Below are positions 34,022 to 41,883 of a stretch of DNA of 64,000 bases, one piece after another. The translations under genes were made by a program, and so were the position numbers. This DNA comes from Chlamydiae bacterium Ga0074140 (GTDB lineage: Bacteria; Chlamydiota; Chlamydiia; Chlamydiales; Rhabdochlamydiaceae). The stretch's first letter is position 1, and every line of letters starts with the position of its first letter. The notes under the pieces are model-generated. The model did no database searches, was not told where the DNA came from, and was given only the letters and a program-made list of their open reading frames with translations. The stretch is from positions 186,001-250,000 of the forward strand of contig LNES01000003.1 in NCBI GenBank assembly GCA_001464115.1, in the 5' to 3' direction.

Positions 34022-35452
34022 TCAAACGGGTAGATTTAGGTGGCACTTTTCGAACGAGGTGTGGCGCACGATGTTTCTGTTCGCCTTCCAATGAAGAAGA
34101 AGTCCAATCATAAGAGCGTCAAGCGCGACAATCAACCAGAAGATATCTGCAGGGGCGTTGTTTAGCCCAAACGCGACATAGACAGGAAGATAGCTTGTGA
34201 TCCAGACAAAACAGTTGGCAATCATGTGAAAAACCGTATCGCATGCGGCGGAGATTAAGCTGAAGCCGATCATATTAATTCCGTTGCAAATCAGAAGAAG
34301 CCAGATCCAGCGGCAAGATTTGTGTAAAAGGGCGAGCGTATCAGCTGAAACGGGTTCTGTAAAAAAGAAGGAGAGGAGAAAATCGGGAAATATAACAAAT
34401 GGCAGCAAGAGACAACTTGTCGTAATGGAAAGGAAGAAAAAGGCATTGCGCCGTAGTTTGTTAATAACGGGATACTCTTTTGCTCCGATCAAACGTGAAG
34501 CAATTGTCATCATCGCTTGACCCATCCCTTCATTGATAAAAGAAAAAAGAAGAAAGAGCGTACTTCCCACAGAGAGAACGAACAAATAATCTCCGCCTTT
34601 GAGAGAGATGATGCGTACCGTGGCTGCCCAGGCTACAAGAAGAAGCATTCTCGCAATCGCGCGTGGAATTCCGACTTGAACGTAGTTCCAAAAAGATTTC
34701 CAGTGAAGCGTGAGTTTGTGGGTGCTGTAAAGATCCCGATAGCGCCTTTGTATAAAAAGAAGAAAAAGCATCAAGCAAAAGGATCCTTGGGCGATTCCAG
34801 TTGCTATTGCCGCTCCCAAAATACCTTGCGGGGCTAAGAAACCTGGAATTCCAAAGATGAGGAGATAATCGAAAATGACATTTAGAATCTGGGCCATAAG
34901 CGTTGCGATAATGAGGGGCCTTGTTTTGCCCTCAGCAATATAGAAAGAGGAGAGCGCGCCGCCTAAAGGAAATAGAAAATTCACATACATCAAGTTCTGA
35001 AAATAGGTCATCGCAGGTTGTTCGATCGACGTTCCTCTTAAAAAAAATGGCCCCACGATGGAACCAAGTGGCAACGTGATCAACATCGAGAGCATGGAGA
35101 ACCAGATCATTTGCCAGATGCAGGGTCCAATCAGATGCGGGTGATGAGCCCCTTTGTGAAATCCGACAAAGATTTGAGCCATGCTTGTAATCCGAACACA
35201 GGGGAGCTGAAAGAGCGTGCATAGGTAGACGGCGCTTACGCACCCTTCAAAGGATTCCAATGAATGACGCGCAAGAAAGAGGCGATCGAAAAAGCCCATC
35301 AAGCAGCTCGATAGCAAAACAAGAATAAGTGGCAGTGAAAGACGGAATAGTTCACGTAGGCTTGCTGAGGGATACCTCGTAAGGGGTGGAAGAGGCTGTA
35401 CGATAGTCTGAGATGTTGACACCGAGGGGCGTATGCTCCAAGTTTTCTGCAA
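34022..35452 (-). CDS. MATE family efflux transporter
   Basis: RELFRLSLPLILVLLSSCLMGFFDRLFLARHS...; 12-TM pattern with MATE-type motifs. Confidence 0.85.
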   Translation of the reverse strand: MQKTWSIRPSVSTSQTIVQPLPPLTRYPSASLRELFRLSLPLILVLLSSCLMGFFDRLFLARHSLESFEGCVSAVYLCTLFQLPCVRITSMAQIFVGFHKGAHHPHLIGPCIWQMIWFSMLSMLITLPLGSIVGPFFLRGTSIEQPAMTYFQNLMYVNFLFPLGGALSSFYIAEGKTRPLIIATLMAQILNVIFDYLLIFGIPGFLAPQGILGAAIATGIAQGSFCLMLFLLFIQRRYRDLYSTHKLTLHWKSFWNYVQVGIPRAIARMLLLVAWAATVRIISLKGGDYLFVLSVGSTLFLLFSFINEGMGQAMMTIASRLIGAKEYPVINKLRRNAFFFLSITTSCLLLPFVIFPDFLLSFFFTEPVSADTLALLHKSCRWIWLLLICNGINMIGFSLISAACDTVFHMIANCFVWITSYLPVYVAFGLNNAPADIFWLIVALDALMIGLLLHWKANRNIVRHTSFEKCHLNLPV

Positions 35453-35537
35453 AAAGAAAAATTTTTAAACTTTTCTTAAAGAAAAAACAAGAGAAAAGTT
35501 AAGGCGCCTCGATATTTCTTTCGAAATACGTGGATTT

Positions 35538-36158
35538 TTAGGTCGAGTAAGCTAAAAACTCACAAACCATCGGGATATTGACTGGGAGCGCAAGAGGAAT
35601 CTGGTCAATTCCAGGAGCGACAACAAGTTGTCCGGATAGTTTTGTAGCATCGAGAGAAAGATACTCGGGAACTGCTACCTGAGAGGATTCAAGAGCTTGT
35701 TTGACAATAGGGATCTGGTGAGACTTAGCTTTGATCGAAATCTCCATCCCTGGTTTTACGCGGAAAGAGCGGCGATCAACTTTTTTCCCGTTAACGAGCA
35801 CGTGTCCGTGCGAAACGAGCTGCTGAGCTGCGAAGATCGTCGGAGCAAATTTTAATCTGTAAACGATGTTGTCGAGACGGCACTCGAGCTCTTGCATGAA
35901 CAATTGAGGAGTATTGAGGGGGGAGCGAAGAGCCTCTTGGTAGTAACCAACCAGCTGCTTCTTGCTGAGCATACCGTAGAGGGCGCGAAGTTTTTGCTGC
36001 TCGTCCAACTGAATGCCGAAATCTGATTTCTTTTTGCGTTTTGCTCCGTGGGCTCCGGGAGGATTTGCCTTGTGGAGTAGAGGATTGCGAAGGCGGCCAA
36101 AGATATTAGCGCCAAAGCGTCTTGCGATACGATTTCGTGGTCCGGTGTGTCGAGACAT
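35538..36158 (-). CDS. rpsD: 30S ribosomal protein S4
   Basis: MSRHTGPRNRIARRFGANIFGR...LECRLDNIVYRLKFAPTIFAAQQLVSHGHVLVNGKKVDRRSFRVKPG. Confidence 0.95.
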   Translation of the reverse strand: MSRHTGPRNRIARRFGANIFGRLRNPLLHKANPPGAHGAKRKKKSDFGIQLDEQQKLRALYGMLSKKQLVGYYQEALRSPLNTPQLFMQELECRLDNIVYRLKFAPTIFAAQQLVSHGHVLVNGKKVDRRSFRVKPGMEISIKAKSHQIPIVKQALESSQVAVPEYLSLDATKLSGQLVVAPGIDQIPLALPVNIPMVCEFLAYST

Positions 36159-36360
36159 TTGTTCTCCTGAAAAACATCAATAACTGGGAGCAATGCTAGA
36201 ACAATTTAGGTTTTTTACTCAAGCAGTAGTTTTTTTTGGGGGGGGAAGGTTAGAAGATGAAGAGGAGATCGGGCACGCACACGGGCACGGGCACGAAAGA
36301 GGGAAAGAAAGTAGACCTAGGCTGACGTTGTGAATGCGGCGGAAAAAGAGTAAAAAATAT

Positions 36361-37617
36361 TTACTTTTCTTGGGCGCGTCCGCTTCGCCCATTTGTTCTT
36401 AACGCGAGTAGTGTTACCAGCGCGCAAACACTCAGCAACAACCCTGGAGGAATGGGGCTTGCTGTGGCGCGGAAAAGGGTAAGAGCCAAAAACGGAGCCG
36501 CGCCTCCAAAGAAAATATTGCATAGGTTGTAGCTGATGCCCATGCAGGTATAGCGGACGGGTGTGGGGAAGAGCTCAGCAAGAACAGAGGGAAGCAGAGC
36601 AAAATGCACTGAGAGGCAAAAGATAAGAAGAATTTGAAGAGAGAGAAAAGTCGCGAAGTTCATTTGAGAGACCCAGAAGTAGAAGGGGGCAATCAGAGCA
36701 ACGAGAAGGGCGCTCGGAGCAAGATGTCGGCTGCTTGTGAGTTTTCCAACAAAGGGGAGCAGGATACTGCAGAGAGTTAACATCAGGATGTTGATGAAGA
36801 GCGTTTTCTCGGGAGTAATTCCAAGAACCTGCGAGGCGTAGAGGGGAGAGAAAACAAAGACCAGGTACCAGCCCGCGAGAGGAAGAGCCGCGAGAAAAAA
36901 ACCTCGAAACAGCGGACGGCTTTGGGTTCTTAGCGCATCGCGGATGGGAGTTTTTGTGAGTTTGTGTCGATCTTCGATTCCCTGAAAAGCGGTTGTTTCA
37001 TGCAGCGAGCGACGCAGATACCAGCCGAAAAGACCAAGAAGACCTCCAATAATGAATGGTAGGCGCCAGTCCCATCCCGTGAGCGTTTCAATAGAACTTT
37101 TTCTCTGCAGAAGGAAGATCTCTAGCGTACTCACAATCGATCCGATCTGTGATCCCACAAAGGCCCAGCTTCCCATCCATCCTCTTTGGCCTGGCCCCGC
37201 GCTCTCAACTAGGAAACACATGACCCCAGGGAATTCTCCTCCTGAGGGAATCCCCTGAAGAAGACGAAGAAGCGTAAGAAGAAGAGGGGCCATAATCCCA
37301 ATCTGAGCAAAGGTCGGAAGAAGCCCGATGCAGAATGTAGGAACGCACATCAGCGTGATCGTCAAAATGAGCGCAAATTTCCTACCAAAGCGGTCGCCCA
37401 GAGATCCGAAGAAGAGAGAACCTAACGGGCGGCTGATAAACCCCACCGCAAAAACCATAAAGCCATAGAGCAGCGAGCTTACATTCGAGGATGAGGGGAA
37501 AAAGAGAATCGAAAAGAGCGGAAGAAAGTGGAGGTAGAGCGAAAACTCATACCATTCGAGTGTGTTCCCGATCAGCGTAGCAATGACGAGACGACTTCTG
37601 GAAATAGCGCGACTCAT
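36361..37617 (-). CDS. MFS transporter, MHS (proline/betaine-like) family
   Basis: VIATLIGNTLEWYEFSLYLHFLPLFSILFFPSS...GSLFFGSLGDRFGRKFALILTI. Confidence 0.82.
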   Translation of the reverse strand: MSRAISRSRLVIATLIGNTLEWYEFSLYLHFLPLFSILFFPSSSNVSSLLYGFMVFAVGFISRPLGSLFFGSLGDRFGRKFALILTITLMCVPTFCIGLLPTFAQIGIMAPLLLTLLRLLQGIPSGGEFPGVMCFLVESAGPGQRGWMGSWAFVGSQIGSIVSTLEIFLLQRKSSIETLTGWDWRLPFIIGGLLGLFGWYLRRSLHETTAFQGIEDRHKLTKTPIRDALRTQSRPLFRGFFLAALPLAGWYLVFVFSPLYASQVLGITPEKTLFINILMLTLCSILLPFVGKLTSSRHLAPSALLVALIAPFYFWVSQMNFATFLSLQILLIFCLSVHFALLPSVLAELFPTPVRYTCMGISYNLCNIFFGGAAPFLALTLFRATASPIPPGLLLSVCALVTLLALRTNGRSGRAQEK

Positions 37618-37654
37618 GTCTGCATTCTGCGGATCTCAGGGTAGCATCGTCAAT

Positions 37655-37688
37655 AAAAAACCCGAGCTTTGCGGCTCGGGTTTTTTTC
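37655..37688. terminator. Rho-independent terminator
   Basis: aaaaaacccgagctttgcggctcgggttttttt. Confidence 0.85.
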
Positions 37689-37710
37689 ACACAGATCTTA
37701 GAGATCGATG

Positions 37711-38292
37711 TTATGCGGCTGGGGTTTCTTGCTTAGGTGCAGACGCAGGAGGAGTAGCAACAGAGTTGTCTGCCTGATCAGCTTGGTTTCCAGCAGCGCC
37801 AGCTTCGCCGTTTGCAGGACGAGCAGGAGGTTGTGCGAACATTTCTCTAAGAGTCTCTTCGACTGGGCAAACAGCTTCAGGATAGAGGTTGTTGTAGTTC
37901 AGAGCTGCGACGCCATTCCAGTTGGAGCAGATCGCGTAGATCGCCTTTGCGCATGCATAAGCGTTTCCAGCGGAAAGCACCATTCCCATGAATCCAACGC
38001 GGAGGAAGAAATCTTTTCTTTCTTCAGGTGCACTAGAGGCATACCCGTAGATGAGAGCGCCGACGCCAAAAATTGCGCGAGCGAGTGCTTCGATAGCGGA
38101 TGCAACGATTAGTGCTGCGTTACCGAGAACGCCGAACACAACTTTACGTGCGTGTTTTTCTACGGAGTTCATCTCTGGGTTAACATTGCTCTGGTTTACG
38201 TTTTGTACGCCGAGGAATGTTGATCCAGAGTAGATGCATGAATTGAGATTTACAAAATGATTGCCAACAGTTGGTGCTGATGCAGATGCCAT
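37711..38292 (-). CDS. Hypothetical membrane protein with two hydrophobic segments (Inc-like)
   Basis: MASASAPTVGNHFVNLNS...VVFGVLGNAALIVASAIEALARAIFGVGALIYGYASS...FFLRVGFMGMVLSAGNAYACAKAIYAI; low-complexity C-terminus. Confidence 0.6.
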   Translation of the reverse strand: MASASAPTVGNHFVNLNSCIYSGSTFLGVQNVNQSNVNPEMNSVEKHARKVVFGVLGNAALIVASAIEALARAIFGVGALIYGYASSAPEERKDFFLRVGFMGMVLSAGNAYACAKAIYAICSNWNGVAALNYNNLYPEAVCPVEETLREMFAQPPARPANGEAGAAGNQADQADNSVATPPASAPKQETPAA

Positions 38293-38427
38293 AATTTACC
38301 ACCTTTAATTAAGAAGTTAAAAAACAAAAATTCGTTATCCATTTTACATAAGGCTCTTTATTTTCCCCAAACACAATTTTTAAAGAAAATTATTATGACA
38401 ATAAAAAATTTAATCTGAGAAAATCAG

Positions 38428-38602
38428 ATGTTGAACGGCGTTGTTGCGTAATTCTTTGAGCGCGAAGCGCTTCTTGGAGTACGGCGCTTTGCGCCGCCTT
38501 ATCTGAACAAATCCAAGGCGGTGCAGAGCACCGCACTCCAAAGAGCTCGCCTTACGCTCGCTCAAATAGACTTCAGATTTACGCAACAACGCCATGTTGA
38601 AT
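38428..38602. mobile_element. MITE-like element with IS5/IS903-type ends and ~9-bp target duplication
   Basis: TIRs ggcgttgttgcgtaattc (38437-38454) and gatttacgcaacaacgcc (38576-38593), 17/18 match; flanks atgttgaac (38428-38436) and atgttgaat (38594-38602); nested palindromes inside, no transposase. Confidence 0.75.
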
Positions 38603-38644
38603 CTCTTTATTTTTTCTTCGGCGATCCTTTAGGATAGGTTGCTT

Positions 38645-39583
38645 ATGAGTTACTTTGTTCTTGCATACTACAAATTTGTAGAAATCGAAGATCCTGCTGC
38701 AGAGGTCGCAAACCATCACTCTTTTTTTAAAGGGAAAGATGCAACGGGTCGTATCTATATTTCGAAACAGGGGATCAATGGACAGATGAGCGCATCTGCA
38801 GATGTTGCAGAGGCGTACATGACCTGGATGAAGAGTGATGCGCGCTTCAAAGATATCGATTTTAAGATTCACCATCACGAAGAACAGGTCTTTCCTCGAA
38901 TGACGATCAAGGTTAGAAAACAGCTGGTCGCTTTAGATGATGAGGTGGATCTATCGATGCGAGGCAAATCTCTTACCCCAAAAGAGTGGAGCGAAATGCT
39001 AGAGCAGCGCGACGAGGACACTCTCCTTCTCGACGTGCGTAACGACTACGAGTGGGAGGTGGGACACTTTGAAGGCGCCGATCTTCCGCAGCTCGAAACA
39101 TTTCGCAAATTTCCTAAATTTGCAAAAGAACTAAAAGAGAAGCGCTCTCCCAAGAAAACTAAGGTGATGATGTACTGCACAGGCGGAATCCGCTGCGAAC
39201 TCTACTCCTCGCTGTTGAAGCGCGAAGGGTTTGAACAGGTTTATCAACTGCAGGGCGGCGTGATCGGCTACGGCCTTAACGAAGGCAAGAAGCACTGGCG
39301 AGGAAAACTTTTCGTTTTTGACGATAGACTAACTGTTCCGATTAGCGAAAAAGAGGAGAGTGAGGTGATCAGCTCTTGCAAACACTGCAAAGCGCCCTCA
39401 GATATTTATTACAACTGCGCAAACATGGATTGCAACGAGCTTTTTCTTTCTTGCCCAGAGTGCGCAGAGAAATTTCAAGGATGTTGCTGCGATAGCTGTC
39501 AGACGGCAGAGCGAGTGCGCCCTTTTGAAAAAAGCGAGCGGCCAAAACCTTTCCGCAAAGCGTACCATTACGCAACGGAATAA
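38645..39583 (+). CDS. trhO: tRNA uridine(34) hydroxylase, rhodanese domain (YceA/TrhO family)
   Basis: YKFVEIEDPAAEVANHHSFFKGKDATGRIYISKQGINGQMSAS...VMMYCTGGIRCELYSSLLKREGFEQVYQLQGGVIGYG. Confidence 0.9.
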   Translation: MSYFVLAYYKFVEIEDPAAEVANHHSFFKGKDATGRIYISKQGINGQMSASADVAEAYMTWMKSDARFKDIDFKIHHHEEQVFPRMTIKVRKQLVALDDEVDLSMRGKSLTPKEWSEMLEQRDEDTLLLDVRNDYEWEVGHFEGADLPQLETFRKFPKFAKELKEKRSPKKTKVMMYCTGGIRCELYSSLLKREGFEQVYQLQGGVIGYGLNEGKKHWRGKLFVFDDRLTVPISEKEESEVISSCKHCKAPSDIYYNCANMDCNELFLSCPECAEKFQGCCCDSCQTAERVRPFEKSERPKPFRKAYHYATE

Positions 39584-39586
39584 CGT

Positions 39587-39760
39587 TTAGGCCGTGTTGT
39601 CCTGGTCGAGCATCTCTTCTGCGGCCACCTTCAGGGTTTTGAGGCCCTCTTCAAATCCGACTTCGCGCAGGAGCTGATCCAAGTAGCGGAGTTCAGATGC
39701 CAGCTGATCATTCATCGATTCGAGCTCAGAGACCCGTTTGAGTAGTTCTTCTCGTGTCAT
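39587..39760 (-). CDS. Small coiled-coil protein, 57 aa
   Basis: Translated by eye: MTREELLKRVSELESMNDQLASELRYLDQLLREVGFEEGLKTLKVAAEEMLDQDNTA*; below the ORF-track size limit. Confidence 0.6.
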   Translation of the reverse strand: MTREELLKRVSELESMNDQLASELRYLDQLLREVGFEEGLKTLKVAAEEMLDQDNTA

Positions 39761-39923
39761 GAACCTATCCCGAAATTAAAAATAGTTGGATTTTTGATGA
39801 TTTTTGTGCAACTTTCTCAAGGCTTTTTGCAGACAATGTTAAGTGAACATGGCTGCAAAAAGCCTTGAGAAAGGTGCCAAAAAGGGCAAAAAGGCAGCTT
39901 TTTGAATTTCCGGATAGGTTCAT
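39759..39923. repeat. Large nested inverted repeat
   Basis: Outer arms atgaacctatcccgaaatt / aatttccggataggttcat (18/19); inner perfect 21-bp arms 39812-39832 / 39853-39873 (ctttctcaaggctttttgcag / ctgcaaaaagccttgagaaag). Confidence 0.75.
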
Positions 39924-39988
39924 AGGTTCCTCATATCTTATGTGTCTGAATTTGGCAATAAAAGAGAAGTTTCTCTAAGATGAGCTCT

Positions 39989-40177
39989 ATGAGATACGCC
40001 TATTTTTTACTTCCTCTTTCCCTTGTTCTCTGCGGCTGCGACGCCAAAAAAGAGGAGGATCACAGCATGCTCGATGAGATGGTTCTTCTAGAAAAAGAGG
40101 AGGAGGATGCGCCCCTCGTAACAGACTCAGCGGAACTTACTCCCCAAGAGATTGTTGGGCGAAACGATGAACTATGA
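39989..40177 (+). CDS. Small lipoprotein
   Basis: MRYAYFLLPLSLVLCGCDAKKEED; lipobox LVLCGC. Confidence 0.6.
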   Translation: MRYAYFLLPLSLVLCGCDAKKEEDHSMLDEMVLLEKEEEDAPLVTDSAELTPQEIVGRNDEL

Positions 40178-40221
40178 ATGATGAGTGATGAACGGAGGAG
40201 AGCTCTTTCGCTCATCGTTCA

Positions 40222-40695
40222 TCACTTCTTTTCTTCGAAGGAGAGAAGCATCTTCTTCACTTCTGGGCCACCAGCAGAAAATCCGCCGATCGCACCATCC
40301 GTTCTTAAAACGCGATGGCAGGGAATGAATAAGGGGAAGGGATTGGCGCCGCAGGCTCCGCCGACAGCACGCGCACCCTTTGGCACGCCGGTACGCTCTG
40401 CAATCTCTTTGTAACTTTGCGTTTTCCCAAAGGGAATTTTGCGCAAATGTTCGAGAACGTTGCGAGAGAATCCTTGCTCAGGAAACTTGAGAGGTAAAGC
40501 GATTTTGGGCTGAACTCTTCGAGTATAAGAATCTAGCCAGTCGAAAACTTGCTTGGCAACAGCTGCATCAGAATTAACGCGGCAGACGAGGGCTTTCTTT
40601 TTTCCGCGTTTCATATCGACGCTTGTGATCTTGCCGTCTTCCACATTCACGGTGATGTCGAGCGGAAGATCGCAGTCAAATTCCCTTCCGGTCAT
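40222..40695 (-). CDS. ogt: Methylated-DNA--protein-cysteine methyltransferase
   Basis: IPFGKTQSYKEIAERTGVPKGARAVGGACGANPFPLFIPCHRVLRTDGAIGGFSAG, with PCHRV active site. Confidence 0.92.
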   Translation of the reverse strand: MTGREFDCDLPLDITVNVEDGKITSVDMKRGKKKALVCRVNSDAAVAKQVFDWLDSYTRRVQPKIALPLKFPEQGFSRNVLEHLRKIPFGKTQSYKEIAERTGVPKGARAVGGACGANPFPLFIPCHRVLRTDGAIGGFSAGGPEVKKMLLSFEEKK

Positions 40696-40698
40696 GGC

Positions 40699-41694
40699 TT
40701 ATTGTACGCCACGAAGCTCGGGAGAGATTTGCGAGATCATTTCGTCGAGCCTAATCTGGTTGTCGTAGATCTTCTTCTCCACAACTTTACCATTGTAGTA
40801 GTACTCGATTTTTGAAGTTTTCCCAACGAAGTAAGTCGCAGGGCCATGCATCTTGTCGTTTTCCCAATGGATCTGCTGGGAAATGACCTCTCCATCCAGA
40901 TAGTGGGTTTCGATGCCGTTTTTCATGCCGTCGAGATAGGAGGTCTCAGAGATCTTTACGCCATTCTTGTAGTCGATCGATTTTCCATGACGTTTTCCAT
41001 TCACCCACTCTTCGATAGAGAGAGGCTCTCCTGTGGAGAGGTAGGTGCGTTTTTCGCCGTGGAGTTTTCCTTTTGCAAAATGGACGATGCTCTCTGGTGC
41101 GCCATTCGCGAAGAAGGTCTCACGTTTTGAAGTGGCACCCTGACTGATCTCTTCGATGGCGAGCAGAACGCCGTTCTCATCGCGGGAGATCTTTTTGCCG
41201 TTACCTTTTTCGACATGCGCTTCGAGCTCGTTCTTCATGGTGAAGTATTGGCCTTCGAGAAGCTCAGCATTCGCATACTCTTCCACGCTTCTTGGCGTGC
41301 CATCGGTATACCATAAGGTCAGTGCATATCTAGCAGGTGAGAGCTGGATGCGTTCACGCACAGGCATTCCCTTTGCATCATAAAGGATCTCTTTTACAAC
41401 GTTGCCCTGGTTGTAAAGAGAGTAGGATTCAACAATTTGGCTGTGAGGGTAGGTACGAGTCGTCGCGCCGTGAAGGAGACCATTCTCATAATTCGAGGTG
41501 ATCGTCACTCCAGTTCGCAAAGTCGTGATGACCTGTCCGGGGTATCTCTTAGCATTCCACTCATCTTTGGAAACAGTATATCCATACTTGTGGATGTGCT
41601 GTTGAGAGATGACGTCGTTGTCCTGGTTTTTATTCTTGCAGCCCGAAGCGATAATTGTCAGAGCTCCAAGGATGCAGTAGACTTTCATTTTCAT
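40699..41694 (-). CDS. Lipoprotein with MORN/YwqK-type repeats
   Basis: MKMKVYCILGALTIIASGCKNK lipobox; NGAPESIVHFAKGKLHGEKRTYLSTGEPLSIEEWVNGKRHGKSIDYKNG. Confidence 0.75.
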   Translation of the reverse strand: MKMKVYCILGALTIIASGCKNKNQDNDVISQQHIHKYGYTVSKDEWNAKRYPGQVITTLRTGVTITSNYENGLLHGATTRTYPHSQIVESYSLYNQGNVVKEILYDAKGMPVRERIQLSPARYALTLWYTDGTPRSVEEYANAELLEGQYFTMKNELEAHVEKGNGKKISRDENGVLLAIEEISQGATSKRETFFANGAPESIVHFAKGKLHGEKRTYLSTGEPLSIEEWVNGKRHGKSIDYKNGVKISETSYLDGMKNGIETHYLDGEVISQQIHWENDKMHGPATYFVGKTSKIEYYYNGKVVEKKIYDNQIRLDEMISQISPELRGVQ

Positions 41695-41812
41695 AGCGGA
41701 AGACCTCACATGAGATTGTGTAGCAAGGCTCAGTCTATATCGTTGCCCCTGAATAAGTCAATTTACAGACAACTTTTTGCTGAACTGGCGTATTAAAATT
41801 CTTCGAGAGAGA

Positions 41813-41862
41813 AAATAGACGTGCGGGGACAAGTCCTTCGGCTAGTCCCCGCACGTCTATTT
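41813..41862. terminator. Long perfect stem-loop downstream of pheT (terminator or dispersed palindrome)
   Basis: aaatagacgtgcggggac-(14 nt)-gtccccgcacgtctattt. Confidence 0.6.
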
Positions 41863-41883
41863 GACCTACCTGATTTTAATGCA

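Noticed and set aside
38410-38595. 61-aa ORF on the reverse strand
   Set aside because: Lies almost entirely inside the MITE palindromes; no protein-like features.
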